Positions 36,491-46,473 of a DNA stretch of 64,000 nucleotides are shown one piece after another; the first letter of the stretch is position 1; every line of letters begins with the position of its first letter. The position numbers and the translations under genes were made by a program. The notes beneath the pieces were generated by a model. The model ran no database searches and was not told the DNA's origin. It worked only from the letters and a program-made list of their open reading frames with translations. This stretch comes from Cellulophaga sp. RHA19 (GTDB lineage: Bacteria > Bacteroidota > Bacteroidia > Flavobacteriales > Flavobacteriaceae), in NCBI RefSeq assembly GCF_002813425.1, contig NZ_PHUL01000001.1, forward strand, positions 2,611,001-2,675,000, written 5' to 3'.

Positions 36491-39229
36491 ATGATATTAA
36501 ATAAACAAAAAATAAAAGCATATTTGTTCTGTGCTTTTCTATTATTAAGCGCACTATCTGTAGTTGCACAAAAAAACTATTACGTTAGTGCTTCTGGTAA
36601 CGATGCTAACAACGGAACATCTGAAGCATCTGCATGGAAAACAATAAATAAAGTAAATAACTCAAAAAACAATATTAACGCAGGTGATATTATCAATTTT
36701 AATAAAGGAGACGTTTTTTATGGTTCTTTGGATTTAAAAGGAAAAAAAGGATCATCTGGTAAATCTATTGTGTTAAAGGCGTATGGTTCTGGTACAAAAC
36801 CAGTAATTAGAGCAACAAAAAGGGTTAATAACTGGACACGCCACAGTGGTAATATTTGGAAAACAAACCTAGGTAAGGTAAATAATGGTAGAATTGCGTC
36901 TCTGTTTTTAAACAACCAAGCACAGCAAATAGGTAGGGAGCCAAATGTTAGTGCAGCTAATGGTGGTTACAGAACAATAAAATCTCACGCAGGAAATAAT
37001 AAATCTATTTCAGAAGCATCAAGTTTACCATATGCATCAAACAGGTTTAAAGGCGGTGAAATTACTATTAGAACTACAGACGATAATGTAAAGGTAGAAA
37101 CAGTTACATCTCACGGAGGTACAACGGTAAATTTTAGTTTATCTGATCCTAGTGCAGGTTTTGAAAACAATTTGGAAAACAATTTTGGATACTTTTTTCA
37201 GAATCACGTTAACACATTAGACAAAAACGGAGAATGGGCACACGATACCAATGCTGGTGTTTTGTATTTGTATAGCAATGGTAACCCTAACAATTTAAAT
37301 GTAGAAATACCATCAGGGGAAGAGGCTTTAGCTTTAAATAATACCAATTTTATTAAAATTCAGGATTTAAGAGTAGAAGGAGGTTTAAGTCAGACTTTAT
37401 CTATTAGCGGTGCATCTAACTTAACTATTACAAACTGTAATTTTTACAATGGTAATAACTACTTGTCTTTAGGTTTTACCTTAAGCAATATTAAAGTAAC
37501 AAATACTGTTTTTGAAGAAAGTAATAACGTAGCAATACGTTGGGAAGGTATAAATGGATTAACCTTTAGCAATAATACAGTTAAAAATATTGGTATGCGT
37601 ACTGGTATGGGGGCACCAGGTTTTATTGGTTATACAGGAGTTAGGTTTATTAGTAAATCTGGATCCTCTACTAACATTATAGAAAAAAACACAATTAAAG
37701 ATATAGGATATCATGCATTAAATTTTGGTGGAGGTAATTTAAAAATTAGGTATAACAACATTAGTAATTATTGTTATACTAAAGATGATGGTGGTGGTAT
37801 ATATTCTGTTGGTAATAAAAACGGAAATAACAGCATTTATAACAATATTGTACACGATTCTCCTGGTGCAATTAGAGGTATACCAAGTGGTAGAGGCTTT
37901 AAAACAGCTGGTATTTATATAGATAACGATTCCCAAAACCAGTTAATTTATGAGAATACAGTATACAATATAGTAGGTTGGGGTTTAATGGCAAACTTGT
38001 CTAGTAAAAATACAATTAAAGATAATACAGTTTATAATTGTGATAATGGATTGGTACTATCTACTTATAGCAATAGTTTTGGTGCTGGTGGTAGTGTAGC
38101 AAAATCAACAAATAACACTATAACTAATAATATTTTGTTTTGTAAAAATCCAAATCAATTTTCTGCAAGGTATACCAACCAAATTACAGATGCTGGTTTT
38201 AATACCTTTTTAGGAGATGTAAATAGTAATTATTACTGTATGCCTTTTAATGGAAGTAAACAAATTAGTATAAGAGCAGGCAGACAAAATACAGAGTATA
38301 ACTTAGGTGAATTTAAATCTAAATATCCTAATTACGAGGAAAAAGGAAAGAGTGCTCCGGTTACTTTTGCAGCAACAGCAAACCCTAATACTTTTATAAA
38401 ATTTGAAGTAAATAATACAGGTGTTGCAAAATCTGTGAGTTTAGGGTCTACAGAGTATGTAGATGCTAAGCATAAAAATTACACAGGCAATATAACTTTA
38501 GCTCCTTACTCTGCTATAGTATTATTAAAAGGTAAGGGTGATGATGCTTTGCCAATAACTTCTCAGTTAATAGATAACGGTATGTATACTTTGGAGTCTG
38601 TAACCTCTAACCAAAGACTTTTATCTAGAGCCTTAGAGACATTTAACGCTAAAATGGTAAATCCAGGTAATTTTGATGATCAAAAATGGATTTTTACACA
38701 TTTAGGTGATAACGTATACACTATAAAGAACAAAGCAAACAATAGATTTTTAGAAGTGCCTAATGCTAAATGTGAGAATAAAGTACAAGTAGCAACTTAT
38801 ACTAGTGCAGCTGGCAAACACCAACAGTGGAAAGTTGTAGAAAACGGAACTAATGTATACGGCTTATTGCCTAACCACTGCCAAACACAAGGTTTAGACC
38901 GTAATAACGGAACACTTAATACCAATGCTATAACTTATACTTATGAAAAAGGAAATGGCAATCAAAAATGGAAAATAGTACCAACAACAGCTAGTTTAAG
39001 AAGCAGTGAAGCTGTTTTAACAGTATATCCTAATCCTGCAAGTGAATTAATAAAAGTAGCAGGAGTAAAAGTAGGAGACAAGCTTGTAGTTAGGAATATG
39101 AATGGTGTTGTTGTAAAAGAAATGAATGCAACAGCAGAAGAAGCGGTTATTATTTTAGACAATTTAAAATCTGGAATGTATATTATTTCTATACCAGGAA
39201 CAGAAAGCAAACAGTTTTATAAACAGTAA
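36491..39229 (+). CDS. Secreted right-handed beta-helix protein with ricin-type lectin domain and T9SS tail
   Basis: The 912-residue protein has a signal peptide (1-26), a parallel beta-helix (about 27-600, starting YYVSASGNDANNGTS, the usual opening of this fold), a small beta-sandwich (about 610-680), a ricin-like carbohydrate-binding domain (about 690-830, with QKWIFTHLGDNVYTIKNKAN and HQQWKVVENG repeats, NQKWKIVP) and a T9SS type A tail (TVYPNPASELIKVAG). It probably binds and cuts a surface-accessible polysaccharide. Third of three such genes in a row; each has its own terminator before it. Confidence 0.82.
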   Translation: MILNKQKIKAYLFCAFLLLSALSVVAQKNYYVSASGNDANNGTSEASAWKTINKVNNSKNNINAGDIINFNKGDVFYGSLDLKGKKGSSGKSIVLKAYGSGTKPVIRATKRVNNWTRHSGNIWKTNLGKVNNGRIASLFLNNQAQQIGREPNVSAANGGYRTIKSHAGNNKSISEASSLPYASNRFKGGEITIRTTDDNVKVETVTSHGGTTVNFSLSDPSAGFENNLENNFGYFFQNHVNTLDKNGEWAHDTNAGVLYLYSNGNPNNLNVEIPSGEEALALNNTNFIKIQDLRVEGGLSQTLSISGASNLTITNCNFYNGNNYLSLGFTLSNIKVTNTVFEESNNVAIRWEGINGLTFSNNTVKNIGMRTGMGAPGFIGYTGVRFISKSGSSTNIIEKNTIKDIGYHALNFGGGNLKIRYNNISNYCYTKDDGGGIYSVGNKNGNNSIYNNIVHDSPGAIRGIPSGRGFKTAGIYIDNDSQNQLIYENTVYNIVGWGLMANLSSKNTIKDNTVYNCDNGLVLSTYSNSFGAGGSVAKSTNNTITNNILFCKNPNQFSARYTNQITDAGFNTFLGDVNSNYYCMPFNGSKQISIRAGRQNTEYNLGEFKSKYPNYEEKGKSAPVTFAATANPNTFIKFEVNNTGVAKSVSLGSTEYVDAKHKNYTGNITLAPYSAIVLLKGKGDDALPITSQLIDNGMYTLESVTSNQRLLSRALETFNAKMVNPGNFDDQKWIFTHLGDNVYTIKNKANNRFLEVPNAKCENKVQVATYTSAAGKHQQWKVVENGTNVYGLLPNHCQTQGLDRNNGTLNTNAITYTYEKGNGNQKWKIVPTTASLRSSEAVLTVYPNPASELIKVAGVKVGDKLVVRNMNGVVVKEMNATAEEAVIILDNLKSGMYIISIPGTESKQFYKQ

Positions 39230-39250
39230 TACTTAAAAATTAGTAAAATG

Positions 39251-39281
39251 CCACCTAAATGTAACGTTTGGGTGGTTTTTT
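39251..39281 (+). terminator. Terminator after the third secreted-enzyme gene
   Basis: Stem CCACCTAAA / TTTGGGTGG (one G-T pair) with a T run to 39281. Confidence 0.85.
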
Positions 39282-39306
39282 AGTTTTCTGTTACTCTGCT
39301 TACTTG

Positions 39307-39340
39307 TTACGGCACGAGCGTGACGCTCGCGCTAGCGGGG
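39307..39340. repeat. REP-like palindromic element, copy 1
   Basis: CGAGCG-TGA-CGCTCG followed by CGCTAGCGGGG. The GC content stands out against the AT-rich surroundings. Copy 2, in inverse orientation, is at 40091-40122; the stem differs by compensating base changes, which supports a conserved folded shape. The pair flanks one gene. Confidence 0.75.
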
Positions 39341-39352
39341 GTAAATAAAAAC

Positions 39353-40042
39353 TCAATCGATTATGGAATTATTAAAATCTTCATTTTCAAGATAACTTAT
39401 TAATCTTTGTAATATTTCATAATCTTTTCCATATTTCGTTGCATTTATCTCGACTCCTTTTTTATAAGCACTTAATGCCCATTCTTTAAAATCAATATAT
39501 TTAGAACTATTACATAATTTCATTATTATAAGAACTTTAAAATTAGTTTGTCCTGGTATATAGTTCGCATATTCTTCTTTTGACAAGTCATTTAAAATTT
39601 CATCATTTACAGACTTGGCATTAGGAAACTTTTCAAAAAACGGTAGAATATAAGAATCTATGTGACTTATTATTTCATTTTCAAACTCTTTAATATCTAA
39701 GTCTGTTTTAAGGGGAAGGCTTTCTAATTCATCAAATATTTTATTATATTTTTCTTTGTTTTTATACAAATCGTAGTTCACTACAACAGCTTCATAAACA
39801 TTTGGTCTAAGCTCTATAAATCTACTTAGTATATCTATTACATTAGTAAAAGATATTCTTCCATAAACATTGACAAAACCTTTTGTTGTATCATCAAGTT
39901 CAAGAGTTATTTGATAATTACTATGTTTATTTGATTTATAAAAACTTAGACTTCCACTACGCTCTGAATAAGTTGATTCTGTTAATCCTCTATTTTTTAA
40001 AATTGGAATTAAAGAATTAAAAATTTGTTTATTAAGCTTCAT
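39353..40042 (-). CDS. Unknown cytosolic protein flanked by REP-like elements
   Basis: A 229-residue protein without signal peptide or transmembrane helix. It is charged, opens LNKQIFNSLIPILKNRG and contains an acidic helical region. I recognise no family; it has the look of small cytosolic immunity-type or DUF proteins but this is only impression. It is enclosed by inverted copies of a GC-rich palindrome and lies in a patch of other orphan genes. Confidence 0.6.
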   Translation of the reverse strand: MKLNKQIFNSLIPILKNRGLTESTYSERSGSLSFYKSNKHSNYQITLELDDTTKGFVNVYGRISFTNVIDILSRFIELRPNVYEAVVVNYDLYKNKEKYNKIFDELESLPLKTDLDIKEFENEIISHIDSYILPFFEKFPNAKSVNDEILNDLSKEEYANYIPGQTNFKVLIIMKLCNSSKYIDFKEWALSAYKKGVEINATKYGKDYEILQRLISYLENEDFNNSIID

Positions 40043-40090
40043 ATTAATTTGTTTTTAACACTCCTCCTTCATTAAATAACTTTATAAAAT

Positions 40091-40122
40091 CCCCGCTAGC
40101 GCAAGCATCTTGCTTGTACCGT
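40091..40122. repeat. REP-like palindromic element, copy 2 (inverted)
   Basis: On the minus strand the element reads CAAGCA-AGA-TGCTTG followed by CGCTAGCGGGG, parallel to copy 1. The G-C pairs at stem positions 2 and 6 are replaced by A-T pairs on both sides. Confidence 0.75.
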
Positions 40123-40139
40123 TAAACAAACTAAAAGTT

Positions 40140-40397
40140 TTACTTGTTTTTACTAAAGTTTCTTATAATTTTATAGATGTAATAAGCGCTTAAAACAAGT
40201 AAAGTTCCTTTACCTAAAAATACACCAAATTTGTTGTTGTGTAGGTATCTTAATATTGCTTCTAACAAACCAGCTCGCCAACTAGAAGGAAATTCCTCCA
40301 TAGGTGTCCAAAAGTCATAAATATAGTAGAGAAACTCTAAACAGAGTACCGCAAATAAGTTATGTAACAGCTCTTGTGTTTTATCTGAGAGTTTCAT
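40140..40397 (-). CDS. Small membrane protein, tandem copy A
   Basis: An 85-residue protein. I start at 40397 (MKLSDKT), aligned with its neighbour, rather than at the ATG four codons upstream. Two hydrophobic helices are visible (about 10-30 and 57-78). It is about four-fifths identical to the protein from the next gene. Shared core: LLHNLFAVLCLEFLYYIYD, LHNNKFGVFLGKGTLLVLS and YYIYKIIR. Confidence 0.7.
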   Translation of the reverse strand: MKLSDKTQELLHNLFAVLCLEFLYYIYDFWTPMEEFPSSWRAGLLEAILRYLHNNKFGVFLGKGTLLVLSAYYIYKIIRNFSKNK

Positions 40398-40419
40398 TAT
40401 AACATACAAATTATTAAAC

Positions 40420-40674
40420 CTACTTTTTACTAAAGTCCCTTATTATTTTATAAATATAATAGGTGCTTAAAACAAGTAAAGTTCCTTTACCTAAAAATAC
40501 ACCAAATTTATTGTTGTGTAGGTAAGCTAATATAGCTTCAAATAATATAGGTCGCCAACCCGAAGGTTGAGTTTCACTAGGCGTCCAATAATCATATATG
40601 TAGTAGAGAAACTCTAAACAGAGTACCGCAAATAAATTATGTAACAGCTCTTCTGTTTTATCTGAGAGTTTCAT
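40420..40674 (-). CDS. Small membrane protein, tandem copy B
   Basis: An 84-residue paralogue of the previous protein, same orientation, 22 bases upstream. The two differ mainly in the loop between the helices, where copy B has TPSETQPSGWRPIL and copy A TPMEEFPSSWRAGLL. Family unknown. The strong hairpin upstream separates this pair from the secreted protein. Confidence 0.7.
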   Translation of the reverse strand: MKLSDKTEELLHNLFAVLCLEFLYYIYDYWTPSETQPSGWRPILFEAILAYLHNNKFGVFLGKGTLLVLSTYYIYKIIRDFSKK

Positions 40675-40686
40675 ATTTAAAATATT

Positions 40687-40728
40687 AACTCTTGCCTAAA
40701 TATTTTATAAAATATTTAAGCAAGAGTT
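40687..40728. other. Long hairpin between the duplicate pair and the secreted protein gene
   Basis: A 42-base inverted repeat: AACTCTTGC / GCAAGAGTT enclosing an A/T-rich palindrome of 22 bases with one mismatch. No T run follows on either strand, so it may be an RNA-processing or attenuation hairpin instead of a terminator. Confidence 0.6.
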
Positions 40729-40791
40729 TCTGTAAGTTAATAAAGTTTTATTTATCTAAATAAAATTCTGTTTTAAAATTTAATGTGTTAT

Positions 40792-42165
40792 TTATTTACA
40801 ATTTTTATAAGCTGTAATTATTTTTTTTAAACCTTCAGCTTCATCTAAGTTAATTTCTGCAGTATTTAAATTCTCTTTAAGGGAAGGACAATCATTTAAA
40901 TATTCAAATAATTTTTCAAACATTTTTTCTGAATTGTCTTTTTTGAATATTGTAGAACCCTCTACAATAAGCCCTTTTTCTTCACTGTCTTTCTTTAGAA
41001 TATGGTATGTACTAGTTATAGATTTATATAACTTTAAGTTTTTAGAGTCATCTATAATTAAGTTAAATTTAGGTCCAGTTACTCCTTTAGTCGCAATCCC
41101 TGCATAGCAATCTCCAGATTCTTTTAAACATATTTTTACACCATCCTTAGCTTTGTAAGTTGTGTATTTATCTTTACCATTTTCTTTTTTTGTTATTAGG
41201 GACGCTACACCACCATAATTTTTAATAGAAGACATTCCAGATTTTTCTGATTCTAATTCATAAAACTCTATTGTTACAATACCTTCTATTTTTTCTCCTT
41301 CTGTCGTATAAACTATTGCTTCTTTTTTGTAAATATTGTCAGAAGTTTTCATTTCTGCCAATACTTCGTTTTTATGATTTTCTCTATTGATATTAAATTG
41401 CTTTGTTTGCATATCACCAAGAGTATAACCACTCATTATCATACGCTCTATTACTCTTTTTGCAATTTCATCACTATTGGTAGATTTTAAAGTATAATCT
41501 ATGCCATTTTTGTTAAAAAGTGAAATTTCTCCCTTCTGATAAGTACCAGTTAAAAAATTAGTGGCATCGTATACCTTTACAATTGTTTGTTTTGTAGAAC
41601 TATTGTAATTTGTTTTATAATGGCCGATAATAATGTCCTCTGCACCACCTTTTATAATGTTATTTTTATCAAATTTCAGGTTAAAATTTTCAACAACTTT
41701 ATAAGCTTCTTTAAATTGGGCTATTTTATCATCTACAATAGAGTTTCTGGGTCTTGGCTTAGCAAAAAAAGCATTAATTTTATCATAGTTAATACCAGTG
41801 TCGCTTATAAATTCATTTTTTTTAACTAAATGTCTAACAATATTTTTTTCATTGCTAAGTGAAAACTTTAATCCAGTATCATCATAATCAAAAAAGTAAA
41901 TATCGTTATTGTTTGGTTTACTAAATTTAAAAAATTTAAATGTTTCATCTCCTTTTAAGGATATTATGTTTTCTGATTCTACCTTAAAACTAAGTATGTC
42001 TTTATCGTTTAAATCTTTAAGGTCATAATGATTTAGCTCTATTTTAATAAGCTTACAAACTTCATTTTTATTAAGACTTAAAATATCTTTTTTTACCTTA
42101 ACATCTTGGGCTATAGATGTTAATGATGTTAAAAACAAAGCAGCAATGAGTATTTTTTTTTTCAT
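40792..42165 (-). CDS. Secreted protein of unknown function
   Basis: The 457-residue protein has a signal peptide cut after SIAQ, then a mostly beta, lysine-rich chain. The end (about 405-457) carries a Cys in NDCPSL and another at the terminal NCK. No recognised domain. It belongs to the same orphan patch as the tandem genes, all on the minus strand, and may be co-transcribed with them. Confidence 0.6.
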   Translation of the reverse strand: MKKKILIAALFLTSLTSIAQDVKVKKDILSLNKNEVCKLIKIELNHYDLKDLNDKDILSFKVESENIISLKGDETFKFFKFSKPNNNDIYFFDYDDTGLKFSLSNEKNIVRHLVKKNEFISDTGINYDKINAFFAKPRPRNSIVDDKIAQFKEAYKVVENFNLKFDKNNIIKGGAEDIIIGHYKTNYNSSTKQTIVKVYDATNFLTGTYQKGEISLFNKNGIDYTLKSTNSDEIAKRVIERMIMSGYTLGDMQTKQFNINRENHKNEVLAEMKTSDNIYKKEAIVYTTEGEKIEGIVTIEFYELESEKSGMSSIKNYGGVASLITKKENGKDKYTTYKAKDGVKICLKESGDCYAGIATKGVTGPKFNLIIDDSKNLKLYKSITSTYHILKKDSEEKGLIVEGSTIFKKDNSEKMFEKLFEYLNDCPSLKENLNTAEINLDEAEGLKKIITAYKNCK

Positions 42166-42584
42166 AATTATATTTAATTTATTTGATGAATATTTTTAGT
42201 TATTTGTGAACTCTCTAAAGTGTTAGAGTTTATGGTAATTTAATTATTGTAGACAAGTTACTTTAGTAGTTTTTTCAAGCTATTTTTTGCTGGCAATATA
42301 AGAATTTACTTTGTTTTGTAGTAGTTTAGTTTTAATCACTTGATTTATATTCTTACACATAAATTCCCTTTCCATAACAGTTATAATAGGTTCTTTACTA
42401 TTGTTCTATTAATGAATTATGTATACTGTTTAGTATTTATTTTAGATGAAATAATTAATATAGTCGACGTATTGCATCTTTGATTTAAGAATTTACTTAC
42501 TATTGATATTTACTAATTATGACTTATTTATTAATTAAAAATAATTTTCTATATTTGACTAACCAGAACAGAACAGAACGGTTT
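42166..42584. other. Intergenic region between unknown secreted gene and the xylose operon
   Basis: About 420 bases with the divergent promoters. It carries the -7 element TATATTTG at 42550-42557 and a short tandem repeat of AGAAC (three units, about 42564-42578) directly after it. Confidence 0.6.
42550..42578 (+). promoter_or_regulatory. Promoter and AGAAC repeat of the xylose operon
   Basis: TATATTTG (42550-42557) gives a transcript start near 42562, followed by three AGAAC units. This rules out the in-frame ATG at 42519 as the regulator's start. The repeat lies where a repressor would block elongation. Confidence 0.65.
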
Positions 42585-43571
42585 ATGAAATTTAAAATTA
42601 ATTCTAACAGTGATATTCCAAAATACTTACAATTGGTTAATGCAATTAATGATGCTTTAGCTAGTAATACTTTAACTAGTGGTGATGCTTTACCTTCTGT
42701 AAATAATGTATGTAAAGATTTTAGTTTGTCTAGAGATACCGTATTTAAAGCATATTCTATTTTAAAAGAAAATGGTGTTATAATATCTGTTCCAAATAAA
42801 GGATATTATATAGCAAATGATACTAAAAAAGTACTTCTAGTTTTAGATACTTTTAAAGCGTACAAAGAAGTTTTATATCATTCTTTTGTAAATAACTTGC
42901 CTAAAAATGTAATTGTAGATGTGCAGTTTCACCATTACAAAATAGAAAACTTTAAAACCATATTAAACAACAGCAAAGGAAAGTATTTTAAGTATGTTGT
43001 TATGAGTTTTAATGATAATGAAGTTGCCGAGGTGTTGTCTAATTTTGATAATGACGACCTGCTTTTAATAGATTGGAATATACACGCAAAAGAATATAAC
43101 AATTATGTATTTCAAGATTTTGGCGTTTCTTTTTCTAATGCTTTAAAAGAGGCTATCTCTAATTTAAAAAAATACAAGCGGCTGGTATTTGTGTATCCTA
43201 CATTCACATTTCATCCTTTTGAAACGGTTACATATTTTAAGAAATTCTGTAAGGAAAACAATTTAGATTTTGATGTTGTATTAGATGTAAATGACTTTAA
43301 GGTTCTAAATAATGAAGCTTACATAAGTGTAAGTGATAGAGTTTTAGGTAATTTTTTAGAACAGTGTAAAGATCAAAATCTGGAGCCAGGTACAGATGTA
43401 GGTTTCTTGTCTTATAATGAAACTCCAATGAAAAAATTTATATATAAAGGTATTAGCGTTGTATCTACAGATTTTAAAGCCTTAGGTTCTACAGCTGCTT
43501 CTTTCGTTACTAATGATGAGCCTTTGCAAAGCTATATTCCAACAAAATTAATATTAAGAGAATCTTTATAA
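42585..43571 (+). CDS. GntR-family transcriptional regulator with sugar-binding-like domain
   Basis: I start at the ATG at 42585 ([10 protein letters not shown]), 328 residues, because the promoter lies inside the longer version. Residues about 1-75 are a GntR winged helix ([33 protein letters not shown]). The rest resembles the periplasmic-binding-protein fold of LacI-type regulators ([21 protein letters not shown]), so it may sense a sugar. It is 2 bases before xylulokinase, marking it as the operon's regulator. Confidence 0.88.
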   Translation: MKFKINSNSDIPKYLQLVNAINDALASNTLTSGDALPSVNNVCKDFSLSRDTVFKAYSILKENGVIISVPNKGYYIANDTKKVLLVLDTFKAYKEVLYHSFVNNLPKNVIVDVQFHHYKIENFKTILNNSKGKYFKYVVMSFNDNEVAEVLSNFDNDDLLLIDWNIHAKEYNNYVFQDFGVSFSNALKEAISNLKKYKRLVFVYPTFTFHPFETVTYFKKFCKENNLDFDVVLDVNDFKVLNNEAYISVSDRVLGNFLEQCKDQNLEPGTDVGFLSYNETPMKKFIYKGISVVSTDFKALGSTAASFVTNDEPLQSYIPTKLILRESL

Positions 43572-43573
43572 GT

Positions 43574-45058
43574 ATGTATTATATAGGGTATGATATTGGT
43601 AGTTCTTCTGTTAAAGCAGCATTGGTAGATGCAGATACAGGCAAACAAATAATTATTGTTAATGAGCCAGAAAGTGAAATGGAAATTATTGCTCATCAAC
43701 CAAATTGGGCAGAACAAGATCCTAATGAATGGTGGAAACACGTTTGCAACGCTACAAAACGAGCAATTAAAGAATCTGGTATTAACGCATCTAAAATATC
43801 TGCAATAGGTATTTCTTACCAAATGCACGGTTTAGTAATTGTAGACAAAGAGTTAAAGTCATTACGTAATTCTATTATTTGGTGTGATAGTAGAGCTGTA
43901 GAAATAGGGGAAAATGCTTTTAATAAAATTGGCAAAAAAGAATGCGCAGCAAGACTTTTAAATTCACCTGCAAATTTTACGGCATCTAAACTAAAATGGA
44001 TTAGAGATAATGAACCAGATGTTTATAGTAAAATTTACAAATATATGCTTCCAGGAGATTTTATTGCAATGCAACTTACAGGGGAAGTAAACACTACAAA
44101 AAACGGATTGTCTGAAGGGATTTTGTGGGATTTTAAAAATGATGAATTGGCTTCGTTTTTATTAAATCATTATGGGATAAATGAAGGGTTAACACCAACC
44201 ATTGTATCAAACTTTAAAAATCAGGGTGTTGTAACTAATAATGCATCTTTGGCTTCTGGACTTCCTGTTGGTATTCCTGTAAATTACAGAGCCGGAGATC
44301 AACCAAATAATGCACTTTCTTTAAATGTATTTAACCACGGAGAGGTTGCAGTAACCGGAGGTACATCTGGTGTAGTATATGCAGTAACAAGCAATTTGCA
44401 GTCTAAAGAAACATCTAGAATTAACCATTTTGCTCACGTAAATTATACTCAGAATACGCCTGTATTAGGTAAACTCTTAAATATAAACGGTGCCGGAATT
44501 CAATACCGTTGGTTAAAACAGAATTTAGGAGCTACTAGTTATGATGAGATGAATAAAATGGCCTCTAAAATTTCTGTAGGGTCTAATGGATTAAGTTTGA
44601 TACCATTTGGTAATGGAGCAGAACGTATGTTTAATAATAAAACTATAGGGACTCATTTTTGTAATCTAAACCTAAATAAACATACAAACGCACATTTATA
44701 TAGAGCAGCATTAGAAGGTATTGCTTTTTCATTTGCTTATGGTATGCAAATATTAATAGAGGATAATACAGCTATTAATGTTATTAGAGCAGGAAACGAT
44801 AATTTATTTAGGTCTCAAATTTTTTCTGAAACAGTAGCTACTTTAATTGGTTATGAAATAGAAATATACAATACCACAGGCGCTGTTGGTGCAGCAAAGG
44901 TTGCGGGTGTAAAAAATGGTGATTTTACAGTATTTAAAAACAATAGCACAACTAATGATCACATAAAAACATACAAACCATTAAAAGATAAAACTCCTTA
45001 TGTTTTGGCATACGAGAAATGGAAAAACGAATTAGAAATCATTTTAAAACATAAATAA
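43574..45058 (+). CDS. xylB: Xylulokinase
   Basis: The 494-residue FGGY kinase has the phosphate-binding start [15 protein letters not shown], the sugar-site residues in [14 protein letters not shown], the [10 protein letters not shown] stretch and the C-terminal [13 protein letters not shown]. It phosphorylates xylulose to xylulose 5-phosphate for the pentose phosphate pathway. Placed between GntR and xylA with gaps of 2 and 1 bases. Confidence 0.95.
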   Translation: MYYIGYDIGSSSVKAALVDADTGKQIIIVNEPESEMEIIAHQPNWAEQDPNEWWKHVCNATKRAIKESGINASKISAIGISYQMHGLVIVDKELKSLRNSIIWCDSRAVEIGENAFNKIGKKECAARLLNSPANFTASKLKWIRDNEPDVYSKIYKYMLPGDFIAMQLTGEVNTTKNGLSEGILWDFKNDELASFLLNHYGINEGLTPTIVSNFKNQGVVTNNASLASGLPVGIPVNYRAGDQPNNALSLNVFNHGEVAVTGGTSGVVYAVTSNLQSKETSRINHFAHVNYTQNTPVLGKLLNINGAGIQYRWLKQNLGATSYDEMNKMASKISVGSNGLSLIPFGNGAERMFNNKTIGTHFCNLNLNKHTNAHLYRAALEGIAFSFAYGMQILIEDNTAINVIRAGNDNLFRSQIFSETVATLIGYEIEIYNTTGAVGAAKVAGVKNGDFTVFKNNSTTNDHIKTYKPLKDKTPYVLAYEKWKNELEIILKHK

Positions 45059-45059
45059 T

Positions 45060-46385
45060 ATGGCATTAATTGGCAATAAAGAATATTTTAAGGGTATTGG
45101 AGATATCAAGTTCGAAGGGAAGGAGTCTACAAATCCTTTAGCGTTTAAATATTATAATCCAGACCAAATGGTAGCTGGTAAAACAATGAAAGAGCATTTT
45201 AAATTTGCTATTGCGTATTGGCATTCTTTCTGTGGTCAGGGTTCAGATCCTTTTGGGCCTGGGACTCAAAATTTTCCTTGGGACTCTTCATCAGACCCAT
45301 TACAAGCAGCAAAAGATAAAGCAGATGCTGCATTTGAGTTTATTACAAAAATGGGATTTGATTATTATTGTTTTCACGATTTTGATTTGATTAATGAAGG
45401 TTCAACTTTGGTAGAATCGGAAAAAAGAATTCATAGTATTACAGATTATCTTAAGGATAAAATGGAAGCTTCAAAAGTGAAGTTACTTTGGGGAACATCA
45501 AACTGTTTTTCTAACCCAAGGTATATGAATGGTGCTGCTACTAATCCAGATTTTAATGTGGTTGCAAGAGCAGGAGCACAGGTAAAATTAGCATTAGATA
45601 CTACTATTGCTCTAAACGGAGAAAATTATGTGTTTTGGGGTGGTAGAGAAGGTTATATGTCTTTGTTAAACACAGATATGGGCAGAGAGTTAGATCATAT
45701 GGCGCAGTTTTTAACTACAGCTAGGGACTATGCTAGGTCACAAGGGTTTAAAGGTACATTTTTTATAGAGCCAAAACCTATGGAGCCAATGAAACATCAA
45801 TACGATTTTGATTCGGCTACTGCAATTGGTTTTTTACGTAAGTATGGTTTAGATAAAGATTTTAAAATTAATATAGAGGTAAATCACGCTACTTTGGCAC
45901 AACATACTTTTCAGCATGAGTTAGAGGTTGCAGCTAACGAAGGTATGCTTGGTAGTATTGATGCAAACCGTGGTGATTACCAAAATGGTTGGGATACAGA
46001 CCAATTTCCTAATAACATACAAGAAACTACAGAGGCAATGTTAGTATTTTTAAAGTCTGGAGGTTTACAAGGTGGTGGTGTTAATTTTGATGCTAAAATT
46101 CGTAGAAATTCTACAGATTTAGAAGATGTTTTTTTAGCACATATTGGTGGTGCAGATACTTTTGCTAGAGCACTGTTAACAGCAGAAAAAATTATAAATT
46201 CTTCTGCTTATGATGAGCTTAGAAAAAAACGTTATGCTTCTTTTGATACAGGAAAAGGTAAAGACTTTGAAAACGGAAAATTAAACCTTCAAGATTTACA
46301 TAAAATAGCATTAGAAAATGGTGAGCTAGATTTAAAAAGTGGCAAGCAAGAATTGTTTGAGAATATCATAAATCAATATATATAA
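45060..46385 (+). CDS. xylA: Xylose isomerase
   Basis: The 441-residue enzyme has the class II marks: [16 protein letters not shown], the catalytic His in [25 protein letters not shown]-type metal-binding region ([17 protein letters not shown]) and [20 protein letters not shown] with metal-binding Asp and Glu. It converts D-xylose to D-xylulose. The length matches the long class. Confidence 0.97.
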   Translation: MALIGNKEYFKGIGDIKFEGKESTNPLAFKYYNPDQMVAGKTMKEHFKFAIAYWHSFCGQGSDPFGPGTQNFPWDSSSDPLQAAKDKADAAFEFITKMGFDYYCFHDFDLINEGSTLVESEKRIHSITDYLKDKMEASKVKLLWGTSNCFSNPRYMNGAATNPDFNVVARAGAQVKLALDTTIALNGENYVFWGGREGYMSLLNTDMGRELDHMAQFLTTARDYARSQGFKGTFFIEPKPMEPMKHQYDFDSATAIGFLRKYGLDKDFKINIEVNHATLAQHTFQHELEVAANEGMLGSIDANRGDYQNGWDTDQFPNNIQETTEAMLVFLKSGGLQGGGVNFDAKIRRNSTDLEDVFLAHIGGADTFARALLTAEKIINSSAYDELRKKRYASFDTGKGKDFENGKLNLQDLHKIALENGELDLKSGKQELFENIINQYI

Positions 46386-46399
46386 TAAAAATATAACTT

Positions 46400-46440
46400 A
46401 AGGTGCATAAGCCACATAAACTGGCTTTGCACCTTTTTTT
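46400..46440 (+). terminator. Terminator after xylA
   Basis: Stem AAGGTGCA / TGCACCTT with inner GCCA / TGGC, followed by a T run to 46440. It separates xylA from the transporter gene, so the transporter probably has its own promoter or depends on partial readthrough. Confidence 0.9.
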
Positions 46441-46473
46441 ATTAACAAGTACCAACCAAAAACCTTAAAACTT

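Noticed and set aside
39353-40674. A full toxin/immunity module
   Set aside because: The small duplicated and unknown genes have the look of immunity proteins, but no toxin domain or known immunity motif was seen, so I did not call it.
42519-42584. Upstream in-frame ATG for the GntR regulator
   Set aside because: The predicted promoter element at 42550-42557 lies within this extension, and the added residues have no counterpart in GntR proteins.
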